Positions 7,419 through 14,883 of a stretch of DNA of 38,666 nt are shown here, in pieces. The stretch lies in the NCBI GenBank assembly GCA_016867715.1, contig VGIW01000024.1, positions 1 to 38,666 on the forward strand. The letters are read 5' to 3'. The translations under genes and the position numbers were made by a program. The notes under the pieces are model-generated. The model was not told where the DNA came from. It did not search any database and saw nothing but the letters and a program-made list of their open reading frames with translations. Each line of letters opens with the position of its first letter. Position 1 is the stretch's first letter. This DNA is from Candidatus Eisenbacteria bacterium (GTDB taxonomy: Bacteria > Orphanbacterota > Orphanbacteria > Orphanbacterales > Orphanbacteraceae).

Positions 7419-8261
7419 ATGCCCAATCACGTCCACCTCGCTATCCGCGCGGGCACACAACCCCTCTCGAGGATCATGCAGCGTCTCTTGACCGGGTACG
7501 CAATTCGGTTCAACAAGACGCATCTGAGAGTGGGCCATCTCTTCGAGAACCGCTACCGCTCGAAGGTGGTCGATGAGGAGCCGTACCTGCTCGCTTTGGT
7601 CCGATACATTCATCCGAACCCCGTGCGTGCCGGCATCGTGCCCGACCTCGCCGGGCTCGAGTCGTACCCATGGAGCGGCCACGGCACACTCGTGGGGAAG
7701 GTCGAGCGCTCCTGGCAGGATACGGAGGCGGTGTTGTCTCGGTTCGGGAGCAGGGTCGGGCCCGCACGCGAGCGCCTCGAAGGTTTCATGCGATCGGATG
7801 CGGCGCGAGCGGACGTCAAGACGTTTGCTGGCGGCGGGACTTTGAACGCCGAGGAGGATCGGCGGGGTCGTTCGAGGACAGGAACGGGATCGAATAAAGT
7901 CCGTGACAATCGGATCCTGGGCGAAGGGCGATTCGTGGTGTCCATACTCGGGCAAGCGGAAGAGGAGGCACGGGAGAGATCCCTTCCGGTAGAAGAACGC
8001 ATGAGAGAGTTCGAGGAGATTCTGAACACAATCCCGGCCACCTACGGACTCTCCATCTCAGAAATCACTGGCGGCGGGCGACGAAGGAGCGTCCTGCAAA
8101 CGCGGAGTATCGCCTGCCACTTGGCGGTCCACAAACTGGGCCCTTCGGTAGCCGCTCTATCCCGCGAACTCCGTGTCTCGCCGTCCAGCGTCCTTCGGGC
8201 CGCGGAGCGAGGTGCGACGATGCTCGACCGGTCGGCCCTGAAAGAGGAAGATCCGCGCTGA
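7419..8261 (+). CDS. 3' part of the split RAYT (HUH transposase domain plus C-terminal HTH)
   Basis: 280 residues starting MPNHVHLAIRAG, the HUH metal-binding motif of TnpA_REP. It continues with 'IMQRLLTGYAIRFNKTHLRVGHLFENRYRS' and 'YIHPNPVRAGIV', the helix that carries the catalytic Tyr region. The last ~90 residues form the DnaA-like helix-turn-helix tail found in one RAYT branch ('YGLSISEITGG', 'VHKLGPSVAALSRELRVSPSSVLRA'). It is the downstream part of the gene starting at 7015, cut off by the palindromic insert. It could be translated from ATG 7419, but without the first beta strand it is unlikely to be active. RAYTs mobilise REP sequences as single-stranded DNA. Confidence 0.8.
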   Translation: MPNHVHLAIRAGTQPLSRIMQRLLTGYAIRFNKTHLRVGHLFENRYRSKVVDEEPYLLALVRYIHPNPVRAGIVPDLAGLESYPWSGHGTLVGKVERSWQDTEAVLSRFGSRVGPARERLEGFMRSDAARADVKTFAGGGTLNAEEDRRGRSRTGTGSNKVRDNRILGEGRFVVSILGQAEEEARERSLPVEERMREFEEILNTIPATYGLSISEITGGGRRRSVLQTRSIACHLAVHKLGPSVAALSRELRVSPSSVLRAAERGATMLDRSALKEEDPR

Positions 8262-8271
8262 ACCGAACGTA

Positions 8272-8288
8272 CGGAACTACATCCCCGA
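8272..8288. repeat. REP-like half site flanking the RAYT (right)
   Basis: CGGAACTACATCCCCGA is the inverse of 6916-6932 with one mismatch. It ends 3 bases before the stop codon of the minus-strand RND pump, so the RAYT unit abuts that operon. The second half of the REP stem seen on the left side is not evident here. Confidence 0.55.
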
Positions 8289-8291
8289 GGG

Positions 8292-11200
8292 CTACCTCCT
8301 TCCCCACTTGACGAAGAGCGCCGGGACAACGACGAGGTTCAGAAAGGTCGCCGAGAGAAGCCCTCCGAGAATCACGATCGCCATGGGAGACTCGAGCTCC
8401 GAGCCGGGCTTGTCGCCGGCGAGCGCGAGAGGTACAAGCGCAAGGCCGGTCGTCAGGGCCGTCATGAGGATCGGGCTCAGGCGTTCCAAAGAACCCTGCA
8501 CAACCGCCTGGTGGAGAGGAAGATGCTCCTCGTCGATCAGGTGATTGTAGTGGGACACCATCAGGATTCCATTCCGCACGGCGATTCCGAACAACGTGAT
8601 GAACCCGACGAGGGAAGCGATCGAGATCACGTCGGCGGTGAAGAAGATACTCACGATCCCACCGATCAGCGCGAGGGGGAGGTTCACCATGACGAGGATC
8701 GCCTGCCGGAAGTTTCCGAACTCGAGATAGAGGATGACGAGAATGGCGACGATCGAAAAGACGCTGAGGAGCGTCACCGTCCGACTCGCCCTCTCCTCGC
8801 TCTCGAACTGTCCTCCGTACTCGACGAAGTAGTCCTGGGGCAAGTCGACACGGTTCTCGATCCTCTCGCGAATCTGCTCGACGGTGCCACGCAGATCCCG
8901 TCCCGCTACATTCGCCTGAATGACGATCTTCCGCATGACGTTCTCTCTGCTGATGTAGTTCGGTCCCCGGTCGACCCGAATGTCCGCGACCCGTTCCAGG
9001 GGCACGGGCCCTCCGACGGGCGTGTCGATGAGGGCCTTCCGGACCGACTCGAGATCGTTTCGATACAGGGGGGCGTACCGAACCAGGAGATCGTGCCGGT
9101 GTTCGCCTTCGTAGATCTGAGACGTTCGGGCTCCCAGAAAGGCGACGTCGATCAGCTCGTCTATGTCGGATGAGCGAAGTCCGTACATGGCCATTCGCTC
9201 CCGGTCGGCTTGGATCCGGACCTGAGGAACATCGGTCTGCTGATCGACGAATAGATCGACGAGGCCGTCGATCTGTTCCATCTCGGCGCGAATCCTCTCG
9301 GCATACGTGCGGAGCTGATAGAGGTCGGGTCCGAACAGTTTCACGGCGATCGCGGCACGCGTGCCGGAGAGCATGTGATCGATCCGGTGGGAGATCGGCT
9401 GGCCGATCGTGATGTTCATCCCGGGAACGATCGCCAGATCTTCCCGTAGCTCCGCCAGAAGCTCCTGCTTCGAAGTGCGGGAGAGGTCGACCTGAACCTC
9501 GAGTTCGTGAGCATGCGAGCCCAAGGAGTGTTCGTCGAGTTCGGTGCGCCCGGTCCGGCGGGCGGTGGAGACAACAGCCTCGTGGGAGAGGAGGATCTCT
9601 TCGACCATGCCGCCCAGATGATCCGACTCCTCGAGGGAAGTGCCGGGGAGTGTCGCCAGAGAGATGTTCAGGGTGCCCTCGTTGAACTCGGGGAGGAAGG
9701 TCCTTCCGAAGAAGGGGAGAGCGACGAGAGAGGCGACCACGAGGACGGCGGAGGCCCCGATGATGCCGCCCTGGTGCTTCAAGAAGTAGCGCAGGCTCGG
9801 CTCATAGACCGCCTTGAGCTTCCGAACCGTCCAACTCTCTCCGCGGTCCTTTCGCGCCGAGACGTTCCGGAGAAGAAGGGAGCTGAGCGCAGGAGTCACG
9901 GTAACGGCGACGAGCAGCGATGCGAGGATCGAGACCACGTAGGCGAATCCGAGAGGTTTCAGCATGCGTCCTTCGACACCGCTCAGAATGAAGAGCGGGA
10001 TGAAGACGACGACGACGATGAAGGTCGCCATGGCGATCGGCGATCGGACTTCGCTCGACGCGGCGGCCACGACCGTTCCGAAGGGACGGCGTGCGGACTC
10101 CGGCTGCTCGGCGTTCTGGCGCACGCGACGGTACACGTTCTCCACGTAGATGATCGCGTCGTCCACGAGAACACCGATGGCGATCGCCATCCCTCCGAGG
10201 GTCATCGTGTTCACCGAGAACCCCAGCATGCGAAGGACGAGAAAGGCGACGACAAGGGAGAGGGGAATGGCGAGAACCGAGATCACCGTGGTCCGCACAT
10301 TGAGAAGAAAGAGAAACAGAACCAGAGTGACGAGAATCGCCCCGTCGCGGAGCGCCTTGACCACGTTGTCCATCGCGACCTCGATGAAGTCGGCCTGTCG
10401 GAAGATGTCGGTGTGCAAGGTGATGTCGGCCGGGAGCCCGCTTCGGAGGTTCTGAAGGATATCCAGTATCCGCCCGGTCAGGGCGAGGGTGTTCGCTTCG
10501 GGTTGCTTGGCAATCACCAGAAGAACGCCGTCCCGGTTGCTGATCGAGGCGGTGCCGAGGCGGAACGCGGGGGCGATCGTCACCTGGGAGATGTCCTTCA
10601 CGAGGACGGGGACGCCGTTCTCGACGGTGATGACCGTGCTCTCGATATCGGCGACGCTTCGGACGCGCCCGAGTCCTCGGATGAGGTACTCCTGGCCCGA
10701 CTCGACGAGGATTCCGCCGGTGGCGTTGATGTTCGATTCCGCAACGGCCTCCCGGACCTTGTGAAGAGTGAGACCCCTCGCGGCGATCTTGTACGGATCG
10801 ACGCCGACCTCGTACTGCTGGCGTTCGCCGCCGTAGACGAGGACCTGGGAAACGCCCGGGACCGACTGGATCCGCCGTGCGATGGTGAAGTCCGCGAGCG
10901 TGCGGAGTTCCATCGGAGAGGTCGTTTCGGATGTGAGCCCGACCAGCATGATCTCGCCCATGATCGAGGTGATGGGCGCCAGCACCGGCTGGTCCACGCC
11001 CTCGGGAAGCGTGTTGCGGACGGTGTTGAGCTTCTCGCCGACGATTTGGCGCGCCACGTAGATGTCGGTTCCCCAATCGAACTCGACCCATGTGGTAGAG
11101 AGTCCCTGGATCGAGTTCGAGCGCACGCGCCGGACTCCGGAGGCTCCGTTCACCGCCGTCTCGATCGGGAAGGTCACGAGATTCTCGACCTCCTCGGCCG

Positions 11201-11369
11201 CCATGCCGTGGGCCTCGGTCAAGATCGTGACGGTCGGTGCCGTGAGATCGGGAAAGACGTCGATGGGCATATCGAGGGTGACGATCGTGCCGACCACGAG
11301 TGTGGCAAGCGCTGCGAGGAGCACGATGAGTCTGTTGCGCAGACTGGTCTGCATCAGCTTGTCCAACAT
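8292..11369 (-). CDS. CusA/CzcA-type heavy-metal efflux RND inner-membrane pump
   Basis: 1025 residues, the full size for HME-RND pumps. TM1 starts at about residue 12 and is followed by 'PIDVFPDLTAPTVTILTEA' and 'GGERQQYEVGVDP'. The proton-relay helix TM4 reads GMAIAIGVLVDDAIIYVEN, with D403 where CusA has its essential Asp405. The first Asp of CzcA TM4 is Ala here, so the helix is CusA-like. Two porter domains and a second set of TMs end in 'VVVPALFVKWGRR'. It uses proton flow to drive metal ions (Cu/Ag or Zn/Co/Cd; specificity not resolved) out through the OMF. ATG 11369 is preceded by GGAAAGGAAG. It is the last gene of the operon. Confidence 0.92.
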   Translation of the reverse strand: MLDKLMQTSLRNRLIVLLAALATLVVGTIVTLDMPIDVFPDLTAPTVTILTEAHGMAAEEVENLVTFPIETAVNGASGVRRVRSNSIQGLSTTWVEFDWGTDIYVARQIVGEKLNTVRNTLPEGVDQPVLAPITSIMGEIMLVGLTSETTSPMELRTLADFTIARRIQSVPGVSQVLVYGGERQQYEVGVDPYKIAARGLTLHKVREAVAESNINATGGILVESGQEYLIRGLGRVRSVADIESTVITVENGVPVLVKDISQVTIAPAFRLGTASISNRDGVLLVIAKQPEANTLALTGRILDILQNLRSGLPADITLHTDIFRQADFIEVAMDNVVKALRDGAILVTLVLFLFLLNVRTTVISVLAIPLSLVVAFLVLRMLGFSVNTMTLGGMAIAIGVLVDDAIIYVENVYRRVRQNAEQPESARRPFGTVVAAASSEVRSPIAMATFIVVVVFIPLFILSGVEGRMLKPLGFAYVVSILASLLVAVTVTPALSSLLLRNVSARKDRGESWTVRKLKAVYEPSLRYFLKHQGGIIGASAVLVVASLVALPFFGRTFLPEFNEGTLNISLATLPGTSLEESDHLGGMVEEILLSHEAVVSTARRTGRTELDEHSLGSHAHELEVQVDLSRTSKQELLAELREDLAIVPGMNITIGQPISHRIDHMLSGTRAAIAVKLFGPDLYQLRTYAERIRAEMEQIDGLVDLFVDQQTDVPQVRIQADRERMAMYGLRSSDIDELIDVAFLGARTSQIYEGEHRHDLLVRYAPLYRNDLESVRKALIDTPVGGPVPLERVADIRVDRGPNYISRENVMRKIVIQANVAGRDLRGTVEQIRERIENRVDLPQDYFVEYGGQFESEERASRTVTLLSVFSIVAILVILYLEFGNFRQAILVMVNLPLALIGGIVSIFFTADVISIASLVGFITLFGIAVRNGILMVSHYNHLIDEEHLPLHQAVVQGSLERLSPILMTALTTGLALVPLALAGDKPGSELESPMAIVILGGLLSATFLNLVVVPALFVKWGRR

Positions 11370-11398
11370 GATTCCGTCTTCCTTTCCGCCGGTCTGCG

Positions 11399-12949
11399 CT
11401 AATGCGCGTGCCCGTGACCGATTGCGGCCGAGGTGGACGCCAGCTTGACGAAATACCCTCCTCGCGTGACGACTCGCTCGCCGGGGCGTATCCCGTCCTC
11501 GATGCCCACCCATCCGGCATCGTGCGGTCCTTTGGTCACGGGACGCTTCTCGAACGACTCGCCGCCTGTCTGCACGAAGACAACATCCAGCCCACCGTCT
11601 TCGAACAGGGCGCTTCTTGGAACAGCCACCGCCCATCTTCCGTCGCTCGCATACAGCTCGATCGGAGTCGATTCGTGGATGGTGAGACGGCCGTCTCGGT
11701 TGACCACTTGGAGGAGAACGGGAATCGTTCGGGTGACCGGGTCTAGGGACGCGCCGGTCGTGAGGACCTTCATGTCCTCTTCCGGAATCGTCCAGCCGCC
11801 GGATTCGCCGTCCGCGTTGACGTAAGCCCCGACGGGGCGCCCGAGACCGCGGAAGTCGCTCTCGTAGACGTTCACTCGGAGCCAAACGAGCGCGGGATCC
11901 ACGATCGCCATCAGCTTCTCTCCAGCCCTCACGCGCTGTCCCGCACGAACGGCCCAGTCGATGATCTTCCCGCTGATGGGTGCCTCGAGGGTGAGGACGT
12001 CGGGTCCGCCGCCGCCTGCGAGCCGGTCGTGGCCCGCCCGGCTCACGAGGAAGGCGTTGCGGGCGAGCTCGAGCTCCCTCTCCGAGATCGCCTCTCTCTC
12101 GCGAAGGCGCTGGGCCCGTTCATAGTCCCGCTCGGCCTGCTCGAAGGCGAGGCGGGCCGAGGCCCACCCCTCCCCTTGCACGGGGGGGGCGATCGAAGCG
12201 AGAGGATCCCCTCGTCGGACGACGGCTCCGGGAAGCGCCCATCGGCCGTTCTCGGGAGCGCGGATGACCCCATCGACGGGAGCGACGATCTCCGCATAGG
12301 CGTCCGGGCTCGGGAGAACTTCACCGATCGCCCATACGGCCCGCTTGACCTCTCGCATTTCCGCATCCGCGGTGGCGAAGGGCACCTTCCACTGCTGCTC
12401 TTTCAGGAAGGTGATCTCGTCGAAGCCGCTCTCGTCTTCCGGGGACGGGATACCTGCTCGGTCACGGAAGACGCGAAAGTCGTCGATCGTGAAGGTGGCC
12501 GGCGACTCGAGTCCTCGGTACGTCAGGGTGAAGGCGTACTCGCCCTCCTCGGGAAGGTTCACCGTAGGAGCGAAGATCCCCTCTCGAAGGAGTTCCTCCT
12601 CCACGAACTCGTGCTTCTTCCCGTGAGCCGATTCGAATCGAAGTGCCACGCTTCCTGCCCGAACCGGTTGGAATCGATCGAGAACGGTGAGATGGATGAT
12701 GAAGCGTCCGGATTCGCCGGCGACGAGGACGGGGTACTCCATGAAGAGCTCCATCTCGTCCGTCCATTGGGTAACCGCCACGGTAGGCGCTTCTCCCGAG
12801 TGCCCATGATCGTCGTGGGTCGCCTGGTCGTGGGCGTGGCCGCCGTCCGAATGATCATGGGATTCATCCGCGTGGTCGGAAGAACAGGAGACGAACCCCG
12901 CAAGCGCAAGCCCGAGCGACCAAGCGTAAAGGAGTTTCGGAAATCGCAT
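11399..12949 (-). CDS. RND membrane-fusion protein (CusB/CzcB-like) with His-rich N-terminus
   Basis: 516 residues. The signal sequence ends in GFVSC, possibly a lipoprotein site although Phe at -3 is unusual. Residues ~24-52 hold about ten His alternating with Asp ('HDHSDGGHAHDQATHDDHGHS'), a likely periplasmic metal-capture arm. An Ig-like domain follows, then the barrel-sandwich ('VDGVIRAPENGRWALPGAVVRRGD'), an alpha-hairpin with 'REREAISERELELARN', and beta-barrel/MP domains; the end is GHGHAH. It links pump and outer-membrane channel. It starts 10 bases after the OMF stop and ends 29 bases before the pump start. Confidence 0.9.
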   Translation of the reverse strand: MRFPKLLYAWSLGLALAGFVSCSSDHADESHDHSDGGHAHDQATHDDHGHSGEAPTVAVTQWTDEMELFMEYPVLVAGESGRFIIHLTVLDRFQPVRAGSVALRFESAHGKKHEFVEEELLREGIFAPTVNLPEEGEYAFTLTYRGLESPATFTIDDFRVFRDRAGIPSPEDESGFDEITFLKEQQWKVPFATADAEMREVKRAVWAIGEVLPSPDAYAEIVAPVDGVIRAPENGRWALPGAVVRRGDPLASIAPPVQGEGWASARLAFEQAERDYERAQRLREREAISERELELARNAFLVSRAGHDRLAGGGGPDVLTLEAPISGKIIDWAVRAGQRVRAGEKLMAIVDPALVWLRVNVYESDFRGLGRPVGAYVNADGESGGWTIPEEDMKVLTTGASLDPVTRTIPVLLQVVNRDGRLTIHESTPIELYASDGRWAVAVPRSALFEDGGLDVVFVQTGGESFEKRPVTKGPHDAGWVGIEDGIRPGERVVTRGGYFVKLASTSAAIGHGHAH

Positions 12950-12959
12950 GTCTGCTCTC

Positions 12960-14222
12960 CTATGATTCGAAGGAGACCAGGTCGGTCCCCGTGAGCGACT
13001 CGAGACGGAAGAGGTTCGCGTAGTAGGAGCCGAGCAGGTCGTAGTAATCCTCAAGACCCGCGACCTCGATCTGAATCGCGTTCAGCAGCGCATCGAGCGA
13101 AAGGACGCCCTCTTCGTAGGCGTACACGAGATCGGCCGCGACGCTCGGCTTCCTTTCCAGACGGTCGGCGATCGACGAGAGGAGATCGCGGGTCTGCTCG
13201 ATCGTTCGAACGAGCGTTTGGATCTCCCCGGCGAGCCGGGATCGACGGATCTCGAGATCTTGCTCCACCACGACGCGTTCCGCTTCGTGACTCCGCGAGG
13301 CGGCCGGATTCCGGTCGAAGAGGGGCAGGCGAAGGGCTCCGCCGAGGACGTATCCGTCGTGGGCGTCCTCGATCCGCTTGTACCCTCCGTACAGCGTGAA
13401 TCCGGGGAGGAGGCTGGGGCGGGAGGCATTCGCGCGAAGACCGAGCGCGTCCCGCAGGAACTCCCGAGCCTGCAGGCCCGGCTGACCGGCGGAGAGTCGC
13501 ACGAGCTGTTCCACGGGAGGGAGGTCGACCGCGTGAAAGGTAATCGGCGTGGCGAGGCGGACGCTGTCGTAAGCGGAGAAGCCCATCTCAGCCGCCCACG
13601 ACGCCGCCAGTTCCCCTCTCGACTCGATCGCGGCGATCCGCTGAGTCTCGAGAGAGAGGGCCGCGAGTCTCATCAAGTGCCCTCCCGCTCCGGAGATCTC
13701 TCCCTCGGCGTGCTTGCTCTCCGCCGCCGCTGACGCTTTTCTGACGGCCTTTTCGATGTGGGCGTGCCTCTCGAGGTAGACGTCGAGCAGTCGGAGGCGG
13801 ACATACCCGGACTTCAGGTCGGCGAGGAGATCCGCGCTTTCCTGCTCGATTCGCGCTCCGGTGGCCCGGACCTCCGCCGCCCAGCTCCGGCGGCGCTGCC
13901 CGTGGGAGAGAGGTTCGGAGAACTGCTTCTCCAGCGTGAGCTGCCACTCGCGCGAGGTTTCGACTTCTTCGCGATCGTGGGCGAGCTCGGGATTCGTCCA
14001 TTGGAGGGCCATGTCCCGTTCCGCCTCGATCTTGAAAAGTTCCTGCACGAGAATCCGAGCACGCGGGCTCCGATGCCGCATGAGGTCCTCGATGTCGTCG
14101 AATCGGATCGAGAGGTCGTCCGCCCACGCCGTCGGAGGGGGGATCGGTCCGCAGGACGCGATCCAGAGAACCCCCAACGCAAAGAGGGCGGAGGTGACCG
14201 ATGGTTCTGTTCGGCACGGCAT
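12960..14222 (-). CDS. TolC/CusC-like outer-membrane efflux factor, lipoprotein
   Basis: 420 residues. The signal peptide ends with the lipobox IASC, so it is probably lipid-anchored. OEP repeats follow: long helices 'LVQELFKIEAERDMALQWTNPELA' and 'LRLLDVYLERHAHIEKAV', and a second half with 'GFTLYGGYKR..DGYVLGGALRLPLFDRN', the family hallmark. ATG 14222 has GGAGG 8-12 bases upstream, which rules out the longer frame starting at 14405. It is the channel of the metal efflux complex with the two downstream genes. It begins 62 bases after the His-rich gene. Confidence 0.88.
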   Translation of the reverse strand: MPCRTEPSVTSALFALGVLWIASCGPIPPPTAWADDLSIRFDDIEDLMRHRSPRARILVQELFKIEAERDMALQWTNPELAHDREEVETSREWQLTLEKQFSEPLSHGQRRRSWAAEVRATGARIEQESADLLADLKSGYVRLRLLDVYLERHAHIEKAVRKASAAAESKHAEGEISGAGGHLMRLAALSLETQRIAAIESRGELAASWAAEMGFSAYDSVRLATPITFHAVDLPPVEQLVRLSAGQPGLQAREFLRDALGLRANASRPSLLPGFTLYGGYKRIEDAHDGYVLGGALRLPLFDRNPAASRSHEAERVVVEQDLEIRRSRLAGEIQTLVRTIEQTRDLLSSIADRLERKPSVAADLVYAYEEGVLSLDALLNAIQIEVAGLEDYYDLLGSYYANLFRLESLTGTDLVSFES

Positions 14223-14284
14223 AGAGTTCGTCCTCCGTCGTTCGGATGGAACGTCCGTTTCGAGTTTCGGTCGACCGAAGATGA

Positions 14285-14671
14285 TCAGCGAGCGAAGGGC
14301 GGAGCGCGCGGCCCGGGGGAGGCGATCCACGGGGAACGGACCGAACAACCGGAGCGCGCGGCGGCCTCCAAGGGGACAGGATCCGCATCGGGGGCCTCCC
14401 AACACGGCTGAATCAGGGCGGGTCGAGAGACCTGCTTCAAGTCGGGGAGGTTCCGGTGGATCGAATGGGGTTCGATGTGCTGAGTGAGTTCATGGTGATG
14501 ATGAGAGGTGCCTGACGGATTCTCCTTCCGGTCGGCATTCTCGTGAGGCGGCTGGTGATGGGTCGTGTGGGAAGGAGGGGTGGGGTGCGGTTCGGGGTGC
14601 CCATGGGGGAACGCCTGAACGGCGTAGATCAGAAGCAGGACCAGGGCGATGAACGCCTGGTGCCCCCTCAT
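14285..14671 (-). CDS. Small His-rich periplasmic protein leading the metal-efflux operon
   Basis: 128 residues from ATG 14671 (an upstream ATG at 14695 and GTG at 14701 are also possible). One hydrophobic segment (FIALVLLLIYAVQAF) acts as signal peptide or anchor. Residues 22-70 are packed with His and Pro (HGHPEPHPTPPSHTTHHQPPH, GTSHHHHELTQHIEPH). The C-terminal 45 residues are nondescript. No known family is recognised. Position and composition suggest metal buffering or delivery to the efflux complex. Existence is supported by the promoter at 14703-14730 just upstream; the ribosome site is weak. Confidence 0.6.
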   Translation of the reverse strand: MRGHQAFIALVLLLIYAVQAFPHGHPEPHPTPPSHTTHHQPPHENADRKENPSGTSHHHHELTQHIEPHSIHRNLPDLKQVSRPALIQPCWEAPDADPVPLEAAARSGCSVRSPWIASPGPRAPPFAR

Positions 14672-14702
14672 GCGCCTGGTGAACTCAACCCACATGAACA
14701 CA

Positions 14703-14730
14703 AAGATAATCGATCTCTTGCCCGATTCAA
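14703..14730 (-). promoter_or_regulatory. Promoter of the metal-efflux operon
   Basis: On the minus strand, TTGAAT (14725-14730) and TATCTT (14703-14708) are spaced by 16 bases. The predicted start is near 14696, about 25 bases before ATG 14671. Metal-responsive repressors (CueR/ArsR/Fur type) are not encoded nearby and no clear operator was recognised. Confidence 0.45.
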
Positions 14731-14818
14731 TCGTTTTCCCACGCCTCCCGCATTGGCCGGTCGGACCGAAAGGAGGCGAGTCGCAGACGCGAAACGCGCG
14801 AACCCCGTCTCCGATCCG

Positions 14819-14847
14819 TTGACACCCGGGAGCCGCCCGGCTAGCGT
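14819..14847 (+). promoter_or_regulatory. Promoter of the spermidine-synthase-like pseudogene
   Basis: Consensus TTGACA (14819-14824), 17 bases, then TAGCGT (14842-14847). The predicted start is near 14854. The translation start TTG 14884 is preceded by CGGAGGG. Confidence 0.6.
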
Positions 14848-14883
14848 CCTCTCGATGTCCCGGTCCTGATCGGAGGGTTCCTC

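Noticed and set aside
9507-11402. Long open frame antisense to the RND pump
   Set aside because: It is rich in Asp/Glu/Arg/Gly with no domain, and mirrors the codon bias of the real pump gene on the other strand.
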